Source: Albugo candida (Eukaryota; Oomycota; Peronosporomycetes; Albuginales). From it: a stretch of 64,000 bases of DNA. A program made the translations under genes and the position numbers. Shown here one piece after another: positions 45,022 to 54,522 of the stretch (the first letter of the stretch is position 1; each line of letters opens with the position of its first letter). The notes beneath the pieces are model-generated. The model was not told the origin of the DNA and searched no databases. It saw nothing but the letters and a program-made list of their open reading frames with translations. The stretch is from the NCBI GenBank assembly GCA_040437565.1, contig JBDOQK010000039.1, positions 1 through 64,000 of the forward strand. Direction: 5' to 3'.

Positions 45022-47145
45022 TTATTGCTCTTCAACCTGGTACTCTGACTGTTTAGAATCTTCCAACACCAACGATTCTAGAATTCGATTCAGTACCGGC
45101 GAATCTTGTACAGATAGATTACGATACATATTTGCTAACACGTTCATGCACTCATCTTTGATGCTTTCCGGATTTTCCGACTCAAAGTTTACCAGGGATT
45201 CTTGAACGTCTCTCCTCCCAAATTTTTTAGGGAATAACTCCGTTTCGGAACACCAAATAAGATGACACGATTCCTCGTCCACAGTGCCGTCATCTTTGAT
45301 CACTTTTTGCAGCATAGACCAACCCTTCTCTCTGACGCACACATGTTCAAAGTCGGCGCGACTCATTGCATCATTGACACTTTCCAAGTACATATGTGAT
45401 GTGTAAAGATTGGGTGCAGAAGATGTGTTTTCACCAGACGGAGCAAACAAGCTAGAAAAGTCGACTTGACCATTATTTTGCCAACACATATAGCCATCTG
45501 CATTTTTCGCCGTTCGAATAAGTGTCAATATCGTTACTATTGGGATGCTGACACGATATAGCGTTATGAATCGGTGCATTTCTTGAATCAAGCTATTATC
45601 CGTGCTCTTAATTGTCTATTGAAAACGGTAATCAGATGACATTTGTATGAGGTAACTCAAACACGTTACCTTTTGGAAACCTTGGCCCGGTTTTCGGATG
45701 GTGTCTCTTGTATCCCACTTGACACCGTTTACTCTTTCTAATGCAAATGGGAGCAAGAAAGATTCACGAGTTTCCACTAAAATACGCCCGTCACTTCTGT
45801 GAGAAACGGAGTTCTCCGAGACATCCTCAAATGAATTCAAAAGCTTCTTTTGTTTGAGTAATTGTGCGCATTCTCTAAGTTGCTTCAATACCTGATCATA
45901 AGTCCCATTCTGTGACCAAAGCAGTGCGTCCTTATTTATGTTGCACACTGTTTTGTTGTTCGTATTTAAAGCCTTAATCCATTTCGGATCTTTGAGTGCT
46001 TGTTGAGGACGTTTCCGTAAAAGATTTTCCAGACCGTGAGCAATTCGTAGTTGACGTTTCAGCAGCTCACTAAGTCGCATATGTTCGGTTTGTGCATTTT
46101 CGCGTGCGGTTTTTTGACGAACTGCAATGCGCTTCCACATGGAGAAAGCGTGCAGCACATTTCCGTGACTTGAAACCGAATGATTGCTCTGCTGGTTGCG
46201 TTTTTTCAATTTCGACAATTCTGTTTCCAATTCAACGACACGAGTACGTAAGTACGCCAGTTCATCCTTTCTTCGCATTCGACCCGTGCTTTTAGCTCGA
46301 TCCATGTTTTTATCTTTCGGTTCGTGCGAATCGATATCGGCGGATCTCGTATACTCCGTTGTTGTACTCGTGAGTATCGATTCCTTTTTTTCTTCAATAT
46401 TTTGAGTGTCGGAAGCTCTTGTGGACACGTCCGAGATATTGATATCTGATATTGCTTGAGGTTCTGACATATTGAATTCAGCGGTGAATTGAGCGAGTGA
46501 TGACTCTGAAGGTATAATAGTGTCGAGACACTCGTCGATAACGTTCATTTTCAGTATGTCACTGGGAGGTCCTATGGGCTGTGGGTTTACACACGAAGCA
46601 AGACCATAGTCGTATGAGCCGGCGATTGCGCTTTTTAGCAACTGAGTGCTCTTGATAATACAATCCAACATTGACTCATCATCGATAAAGTTTAGCGAAT
46701 CGTGTTCTGATATAAAAGAGTGATTCGGTGTATTCGGCTGAGGATCTATACGCCCGTACCCATTATTGAGCACCATGGAATTACTGAGAGGGATTTCCTG
46801 GGAGTTGATAAGAGGAGCACAATCGAACCCAAACATCGGATCCCCCAATTGAGTGGAATTCGGTAATGTACTCATAAATAATGGAGAAACAGAATCGGAC
46901 GATTCATGAGTGAACCCTGCGGCAGTGTCCAGTGACTCTGTGAAGCATTGAAAGTCCTCCAAGTCGTCCATGAGACCGAGTTCACAAAATTTCCGTACTG
47001 TATACAAAGTTTCATACCAAAACTGGAGAGAAGTAGTCAGAACCGAATCAGAGGGTTGTGTTATAACTGTCTTGCGACATGTAGAATACGAGCAGCGCTT
47101 ACCTTGGCTTGGTGGTGGTGTTAGTAACGTGTTACGTCTGACCAA
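45022..47145 (-). CDS. M96-like bZIP/START-type transcriptional regulator
   Basis: Two exons, 47145-45670 and 45615-45022, with a 54-nt intron (GTAACG...TAG), give 689 residues. The central block GRMRRKDELAYLRTRVVELE runs into a leucine-rich coiled coil and then WKRIAVRQKTARENAQTEH, the bZIP-like arrangement of the oomycete 'mating-specific M96' family. The C-terminal half resembles the START/Bet v1-like part of that family (FEHVCVREKGWSMLQKV). The first 60 residues before MDDLEDFQCF contain a GTAAGC donor-like site, so the real start may be the ATG at 46968. It is probably a nuclear regulator. It is divergent from IFT43 with only 87 bp between start codons. Confidence 0.82.
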
Positions 47146-47232
47146 AAATGTCGCATTTTAATTCGTATCCTTAAGCTCGAGTTGGATCATAATTGTGCGT
47201 AAAACAGCTTAAAGAGTCACTTGGTCGACCAA
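47146..47232. promoter_or_regulatory. Putative bidirectional promoter, M96-like regulator / IFT43
   Basis: Only 87 bp separate the outermost start codons of two divergent genes. If the M96-like gene starts at the later ATG (46968), the shared region is about 264 bp. I recognise no specific motif. Confidence 0.4.
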
Positions 47233-48240
47233 ATGTCTGAGTACAAAGAGAATGCTCATCAAACACGATCGGAGAAGAAAGCCAAGGGTGATAAATTAGA
47301 TAATGACCAATCAGAAAAGGATGACGCAATGGATGACACACGACCGCGTCACGCCGGAGTTGGTTGGGGCACAGAAGATAGTCCTGCCGTTTGTCTTGAT
47401 GATGCAAAGACAGATACGAAGCGTGGAAGGAGAATGCGAGGGAATGTAGCTGCGAATGCAGTAAAAAATACTCCAAAAAACCAGCATTTCGATGATGCAA
47501 AAGGCGTAACCGGTTGGTACAACCTCATTTTACGAAAATGATCGGTAATTACTTCTCTACGTACCTCAGATTTACAAGAAATCCCTGATCTGGAAGAAGA
47601 AGAACGCGAGCCAGACATCACCACACAGGGTACGCGCTTCACGTCTCGTTTTACAAGCAAATGAAGTCTAATCGATTTTATCAAGTCGCTGAAGCGCCAA
47701 AGAATGTAACCCGCTCCGTGCAAAGCCTCAAAGAGTTGGACCGAAATCTTCATGCCACTATNNNNNNNNNNNNNNNNNNNNNNNNNNNNNNNNNNNNNNN
47801 NNNNNNNNNNNNNNNNNNNNNNNNNNNNNNNNNNNNNNNNNNNNNNNNNNNNNNNNNNNNNATCACCACACAGGGTACGCGCTTCACGTCTCGTTTTACA
47901 AGCAAATGAAGTCTAATCGATTTTATCAAGTCGCTGAAGCGCCAAAGAATGTAACCCGCTCCGTGCAAAGCCTCAAAGAGTTGGACCGAAATCTTCATGC
48001 CACTATTTTGAACACAAGTGTACGCTTCTAGCATTGTTTGCATTGCTCTTGGTACTGACTCACACACAGAAGCTCGGATTGGATTTACACGTATTGACGA
48101 GTGTTTTGTGCCCCGAAAAAATGGTACGAGCACGATTGTCGCCGAGTGTAATTTAATTTGAGGGCTTCGGATAGGTTATAGAGCCTGACGAGATTTGGAC
48201 ATGTGAAAGCCTCTTGAATGAAATGTCGTCTGATTCTTAA
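47233..48240 (+). CDS. IFT43: Intraflagellar transport protein IFT43
   Basis: Five small exons: 47233-47512, 47570-47629, 47931-48019, 48070-48123 and 48184-48240. The overlap at gap 47762-47861 is collapsed. Together they total 540 nt and encode 179 residues. Recognition rests on HAGVGWGTED and GRRMRGN (basic N-terminal half), DLQEIPDLEEEE (the IPDLEE core), VQSLKELDRNLHATI, LGLDLHVLTSVLCPEKM, and a C-terminus DEIWTCESLLNEMSSDS matching the W-x-x-x-x-L-F-x-E-V end of IFT43. It belongs to the IFT-A complex used for retrograde transport in flagella, consistent with flagellated zoospores. The first splice donor (GTTGGT) is the least certain. It is convergent with the CZIB gene, 76 bp apart. Confidence 0.85.
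47762..47861. other. 100-N assembly gap with duplicated flank
   Basis: Exactly 100 N inside IFT43. 47617-47761 recurs at 47862-48006. Confidence 0.95.
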
Positions 48241-48316
48241 CAGAGTTGAAGAGGAAATTGACTTCGTCGTCATATGAATTATTTATCTTTGTAACTCTCG
48301 AAATGTATGTAATGTA

Positions 48317-48802
48317 TTATAACTTCAATACTTGAAATTTACTTCTCACCTCAAATACTCCAAGTGCGACCTGGTGGTCTTCATCGAAATCTGACCAATC
48401 ATCACGAAAGTCATCTGCAATAAATATATCGCCATTCAAAGCTTTGACCCGAAAATCCCCTATGGGTGACCAAGCGATTGGCTCAATTCCGCGACATTCA
48501 AATCCAACCATTGGAACGTACTGTCCTGAATCTTCACCACGTATGGGCCTTGTGACGTTTTTGACGTCACGCACGACAGTGATATAACTCGCTTTTTGAG
48601 AACCGGGCCATGTCAAAACGAAATTTGCGTTGCTTCGACCGCCCGCGATAGGAACCACATCCCTCTCCGAGATCACTACCCCTTCTCTTATATCCCTGGT
48701 AATCGGATCCATCACATTGAGATGCCATGAAGTCTCACTGGACATCGTTAACCATTCGACATCTTGCAGCTCTGCGCTGACATATAACAGATACAACACC
48801 AT
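48317..48802 (-). CDS. CZIB/DUF866 (UPF0587) family protein lacking both CXXC motifs
   Basis: 161 residues, single exon. The family match is clearest in VGFECRGIEPIAWSP, DDWSDFDED and GVFEVRSKFQVL, which align with the human C1orf123 (CZIB) C-terminal half. IAGGRSNANFVL matches the loop between its zinc ligands. In the family two CXXC pairs bind zinc. Here the aligned positions read MDPITRD and TWPGSQK, so all four cysteines are absent while flanking spacing is kept. Either this lineage has a zinc-free form or ligands were replaced. The molecular function of the family is poorly known. Confidence 0.85.
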   Translation of the reverse strand: MVLYLLYVSAELQDVEWLTMSSETSWHLNVMDPITRDIREGVVISERDVVPIAGGRSNANFVLTWPGSQKASYITVVRDVKNVTRPIRGEDSGQYVPMVGFECRGIEPIAWSPIGDFRVKALNGDIFIADDFRDDWSDFDEDHQVALGVFEVRSKFQVLKL

Positions 48803-48945
48803 AGTGTAAATAACAATGTTATATCGAGCCTAAACCGATTCAAGTATCTGTTACAAAACGAGTCGCGGCGTGTTCGCAAGTCGTCGGTTGTCAAATTGTT
48901 TTAACCGACCATATTTAATTGTATACTTGATAAAAAACGTCTACC

Positions 48946-51900
48946 ATGGAGGAAACGGATACAATGGCGTTATACCCGCCGACAATTCAATCGACTCTAG
49001 ACGAACAAGACAATACGCAACAGGAGAGTGACAATGAGAATGAGGACGACACCTTGATGTCGAATGATGACGACTCAATGTCATGTTCTTCCTCGATTGG
49101 ATATTACTCCGAAGAAATGGAGGCAGACAACGTGTATAATACAAATACAAAGTACGCATCAAGTGTTTCAAAACATTGTGCCTTGCAATCAGATCCCGAA
49201 AAAGTGTTGCAATTCACTTCTGATTCCGGCAATTCACCCAGTAAAGTCAATATTCAACCCATTCCCACCGAACCCACATATTTCACTACCACACCATATT
49301 CAGAATCGGATTCAGATAAAACAGGTACATTCTCAGATGTGAATCAGTTGACCGAATCCTGCGGCTTTTACATCTTCCAGGCTCCTCATGTCCAAGACGT
49401 TGCCCCATTGCACCCAAAGCCTCCTTCTGAAGGAAATGGAAGCCACAGGCAAGGTCTATACGACGATACGTGGCTGTGTGCTCAATACGCTCCAGCAATG
49501 CTGAAATGGCGCACTGGGAATGCCTCGAGCCTCATGAAGAACGGGCCATCCACCTCAGACGTAGACGATCTCTCAAACATGATAATGTATCCAGTAGGCT
49601 CCACAGACCAATACAAAAGCCTCAATACCGCACAAGCTGCTGGAGGCACAATAGAAGCCTCTACTCCCACTCGTACTTTTTCAAAGTCTCAATTGACACC
49701 GCTCATTATGTGGGCCTCTAATCGACATCACTACCAGGATGCTCGTGGATACTCGCTGACAGTCGCACGGAATGAGGTCGTAGGCTTTCATCTTTGCATA
49801 CGTTCGAATCGCGACTTTCTCGTCATAACAGACAGCGCCAATTGGTTTGCAGCTCAAGGTCATATCCCTCGAGCTCGTGTCGCTATCGATGAGTCTCTGC
49901 TCTCACCTCACTTGAAATTGGAGACTTTTCTCGTCAAGGGTGTGGAGATGGATGATGGCTCCTCGATGATGGAGTTTCTTGACCCATCTGGCACTTCTTC
50001 TCTGACAGAACCAATGCGAGAACATGTGCTTTACGTTCGAATTCGAATCGGTGCATCGGTCGCTGAGAATTTGTATGAAATTCCGCTTTGGATATTCACA
50101 CAAGCCCAAGGGTTTCAAGATGAGCAGATTACGTGGTCCAGCACCATTCGGCTCAATGTGTGCAATGTGACTCTTTCTAATCCTTCTCAATACAAATTCC
50201 ACCTTGATTTATGGCAACATTTTTCGTCACTCGCTCGAGCCCATCAGACTCCTTTATGGTCGGATGCTCACTTTGAAGTGATGTCGCGCTATCTGTCGAA
50301 ATTGAGTCAGTTGGGTCAGAAATGCGTCTCTGTTGTCGCTACAGAAATGCCCTGGGCTGGTCAGCAATGTTATCTGGAGACCAAGTACCCTTCGGCGCTG
50401 TATGAGCATGCGATTCTCCAAGTGTATGAGGAGACCAGACCGAGCTATTCAGAGGCCGACATCGAGCACACTCAAAGCTCGAAAGAGTCTGTGAGTCAGA
50501 TTTGCATCGATTTTAGCCATTTCGATCNNNNNNNNNNNNNNNNNNNNNNNNNNNNNNNNNNNNNNNNNNNNNNNNNNNNNNNNNNNNNNNNNNNNNNNNN
50601 NNNNNNNNNNNNNNNNNNNNNNNNNNNATCTGGAGACCAAGTACCCTTCGGCGCTGTATGAGCATGCGATTCTCCAAGTGTATGAGGAGACCAGACCGAG
50701 CTATTCAGAGGCCGACATCGAGCACACTCAAAGCTCGAAAGAGTCTGTGAGTCAGATTTGCATCGATTTTAGCCATTTCGATCGACTTTTGGCTCTGTCA
50801 CAACAATATCACATCGACACTATTGAGGTCTTTGGTTTATTTGCAATTTGGCAGGATACGGCTCATGGGTTCACAGGTCCCGTGATCGATCAAATGTGCG
50901 AGAAGCCTGACGCTCCACCTTCATCTCCAACTCGTAGTCGTATCAGTTGCACGGAAATGGATGCTTCTTTGACGCATAGTCGCGTGGATACGCTTGAAAT
51001 CGATGTAGAACCTCGACTTGCTCCATTGGATGGCTGGCGAATTCGTTGTTTCACAAAGAAAACTCAAAGTTTTCGATATTTGCGTGATCTACGCGATATC
51101 GAGCGCTTCATCACATTATTCTATGAGCACTGTGTGGAGCTATCGATTATCGAAAACGTCCGAATATGTGCCGATGAGCCGAGCAATGTCGAGCTCTTCC
51201 TCGCTCAGATGGAATTCATCCAACGTCTTGCGCCAAAATTCAAATACAAAGTCGCAATCAATCATTTCGACTTTTTTCATGTCGCTCCGCCTCAGGTCGT
51301 CGATTATGTTCCCATTCTTCCACTCGCATGTCGCGATATGGAAATCACACGTCAGACATTGGAAGGCATTCGCGCCAAAGGCGNNNNNNNNNNNNNNNNN
51401 NNNNNNNNNNNNNNNNNNNNNNNNNNNNNNNNNNNNNNNNNNNNNNNNNNNNNNNNNNNNNNNNNNNNNNNNNNNNNNNNNNNATCTACGCGATATCGAG
51501 CGCTTCATCACATTATTCTATGAGCACTGTGTGGAGCTATCGATTATCGAAAACGTCCGAATATGTGCCGATGAGCCGAGCAATGTCGAGCTCTTCCTCG
51601 CTCAGATGGAATTCATCCAACGTCTTGCGCCAAAATTCAAATACAAAGTCGCAATCAATCATTTCGACTTTTTTCATGTCGCTCCGCCTCAGGTCGTCGA
51701 TTATGTTCCCATTCTTCCACTCGCATGTCGCGATATGGAAATCACACGTCAGACATTGGAAGGCATTCGCGCCAAAGGCGGGAAGCTCTGTTGGTACGTT
51801 TGTTGTGGTCCATCGTATCCGAATCAGTTTGTGAGCTCTCCGCTCGTCGAAGGCGAATTGATCGGATATTTGACATATTTTATGAATTTGGATGGATTTC

Positions 51901-52442
51901 TGCGATGGAATTACTGTTTATGGCCAAATAATCCGTGGCACAAACTTTGTTGGCGATCGCCGACGTGGAAAGTTGGCGATATGTATTTCGTGCTTCCGGG
52001 ACGGGATGGTCGGCCAATTGAGACGCTGCGTTTTGAATCCTTACGTTTTGCGGTGCAGGCGTACGAGCTGTTAGTAATGGCAGAAGAGCTTTTGCTGGCG
52101 AGTTGTATGGAGCAATTGAAACAACAAGTCGCAGAATTAGTATTTCGGACAGAGAATTTCTCTGATTTCTGTCGTCTTCACGAGCGTCGTCCTGAAGAAC
52201 TCTATTCGTTAGATCCGATGGATTATCAACGGGCGAAAACACTCCTTTTGGAAACGATTGCTAATGCAAAACGAAGGAATCCCGCAGTATTGCGATGTAC
52301 AGAGCAAACGAATGACACGTGTGTGTACTCGGGAGGTCGTAGTGACCGCGTGGTGAGTCCGGTGAACCGACTGGCGGCATTGGAACATGAAATTGCTCGC
52401 GATGTATACGATTCCGATCAGCTTTTAAAAGGGTTCAAATAA
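48946..52442 (+). CDS. DUF4091-domain protein (glycoside-hydrolase-like)
   Basis: Collapsing overlaps at two gaps (50528-50627, 51384-51483) gives one exon of exactly 948 codons. Residues 1-130 are acidic and Ser-rich, likely disordered. The rest is globular and ends with GYLTYFMNLDGFLRWNYCLW, WKVGDMYFVLPGRDGRPIET and LRFESLRFAVQAYELL. This is the DUF4091 signature (an open TIM-barrel-like end with W..Y..DG.LRW and GD..L.YPG.DG), mostly known from bacterial carbohydrate-active proteins. No signal peptide is visible, which is unusual if it acts on extracellular glycans. Bacterial transfer is a possibility. Divergent from CZIB (143 bp). Confidence 0.82.
50528..50627. other. 100-N assembly gap with duplicated flank
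   Basis: Exactly 100 N in the DUF4091 gene. 50372-50527 recurs at 50628-50783. Confidence 0.95.
51384..51483. other. 100-N assembly gap with duplicated flank
   Basis: Exactly 100 N in the DUF4091 gene. 51087-51383 recurs at 51484-51780. Confidence 0.95.
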
Positions 52443-53697
52443 CACAATTTTTGTAAAAATGACTAAATTTTACGGTTTAAAGCTTATTCTAACGGCTCAT
52501 ATGGTGATGCATGTAACCAATTCAACATATTGTGTTCAGAACAGGTCTATGAAATGCGTTAATCATTGCCGGATTTCGAGTCAGCTTTGCGGATGCTCAT
52601 CAAAACCTCCGAAGAGGTGTTTCATGAAGGGGAATCCAAAAGATTTCATCATTCTCTTCAAGTGTCAGTTGCTTCATAAACACAGGTGTACATGTTTCCA
52701 CATTGTGTGTCGTATAAAGGGTAACGAATTCAGCACATATTTGAGTTTAAATCATCAGCGGGGTATCATGGGAATTGTTTCAGCCAAAAGTTCTCTTAGG
52801 TGAATACTTTGTATCCACAGCAGTGCAAACGCTTGACGCGCATACACATTTCAGAGTGGTGCGTGTAGTTGACATCATGAACGAATATTGTAATGTGAGC
52901 AGCTTTGTTGACTTCACTGTATGAGGAACAGGAAATCCGTAGTAAGCGACTCAGTTGATTTCGCTTTCTTGTAAAAGTACCAATTTCAATAATAATTGCA
53001 TTCTATCAGACATTTGCTGTGACGTATCACTACACCCTCTTTGCAGAGGGATGGAATGACAGCCAACAGCAAGTCGTAATGGAACCGTATTGCTGGCGTG
53101 GAGTATAGAAAGCTTCAATTCGGGTCAGAACTTTGTTTCATTTCATCGCGATCACGCGGATCAAGAACACGGACCAAAGTATTGGTCATCATTCCCATAC
53201 AAATATCAAGTACAAGTGCTCATTTTATGGGTGATAGTGATCAATTGTATTCTACAAGGCGTTGTTGGTTCAAGCCAGATTCAGATCAGATAGACATCAT
53301 TGCACGATAGTAAAGGGAACGATATACAAACGGAACGGACTCAGAGATGCACAAAATATGATTCCGGTGTGCTGCTATACATCAGCGAATTCGCATTCGT
53401 ATCTCAGAAGAGGGAGCTATTGTGTTCTTCACTGTCGTTGGAAAAATAATTTATGTGAAACTATGCGTCGTAGCGGAATGTATCTCATGCGTTCTCAGCC
53501 ATCCATTTCCATCGTACTTGAGAGAAGCGGGATTGTAGTTGAGTTCATTCGTACTTTATAGAATCTTGTAGGTACTGATTCGTACTTGAAGGGATATATA
53601 GTGTGATCTTCTGTTCCTTCCGCTGATATATGCACAGCCGTTATTGGTTCACAGTCATGGGATAACGGTTATGACAACACACACATCGCAATAAACG
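52443..53697 (+). other. Possible unrecognised intron-rich or decaying gene
   Basis: Several protein-like plus-strand stretches occur in order: LPDFESALRMLIKTSEEVF at about 52570, EYFVSTAVQTLDAHTHF at about 52800, and AVTYHYTLFAEGWNDSQQQ at about 53015, the last preceded by TTCTATCAG, a good 3' splice site. A stretch IREEGAIVFFTVVGKIIYV-like sequence occurs near 53400. They do not join cleanly with the splice sites I can see. This may be a real gene with many introns or a pseudogene. I do not recognise the family. Confidence 0.3.
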
Positions 53698-54389
53698 ATG
53701 AACATTTATTGGGAATGGCCTTTGCGTCACATTTGTGTGCTTCTGTTGCTTGTTTACGTCGCGTTTCAGATGCACTTACTTCCACAAAAGCTCGCCAGAA
53801 TCGTCAGTAAGGTATTCTTCTATCCGACGCTGCCGTTGACGTACTGGTCACGTCGCCACGCGTACTGGACACAGCTAGACTCCAAAGTCATATTTGGTGT
53901 AGCCTTATTAGAGACTCTACAACACGTCGAAATGCTTCACAGTCAAGGTGTTCGTGCCGTCGTCAATCTGTGTGACGAATATTACGGTCCAGTTCGCAAG
54001 TACGACGAATTGGCAATTGTCCAACTGTATTTGCCAACAATCGTACGTCTAATGTTCCGATGTCCATAACAGCACCCTTGACTTGTTTTCTGACTCTATA
54101 GGATCATTGTGAGCCTTCTTTGAATGACATTCGTAAGGCCATCGCTTTCATTCGCGACAAGACCCAAGCAGGTGCAATGGTTTATATTCACTGTAAAAGC
54201 GGTAATGGTAGAAGCGCAGCGATTGCATTCTGCTGGCTGTTGTATGCTCACAAGATGACACCTCTACAAGCTCAAATGTACCTTAACGAGAGGCGCAAAG
54301 TACGCAGAGAACTGTACAAACAACCGCAAATCGTAATGTATTACAGAGATCTCATCGAAAAGCAGAACACATGCAAACCGTTATGTTAG
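53698..54389 (+). CDS. PTPMT1-like dual-specificity phosphatase
   Basis: Exons 53698-54042 and 54102-54389 (59-nt intron, GTACGT...TAG) give 210 residues. A hydrophobic N-terminal segment (HICVLLLLVYVAFQMHLL) precedes FYPTLPLTYWSRR, the usual start of the PTPMT1 domain. The active site HCKSGNGRSAA fits HCX5R with catalytic Cys and Arg present. GVRAVVNLCDEYYGP and KMTPLQAQMYLNERR match PTPMT1-type phosphatidylglycerophosphatases, which act in cardiolipin synthesis at the mitochondrial inner membrane. Substrate and location are inferred from the family. No gap affects it. Confidence 0.85.
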
Positions 54390-54522
54390 TTAGCTGTGAA
54401 TTGAATCAGTTAACACATAGATGGAGTTGTTAACACTATATTGGACACACGGACGTCCCATGAGATCAAATCGTTTTTTATAATCAAAATTACATAAATG
54501 TCAATAGTGTCAACGCAACTTT

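Noticed and set aside
50372-51780. Apparent internal repeats in the DUF4091 protein
   Set aside because: Both coincide exactly with 100-N gaps; collapse gives exactly 948 codons.
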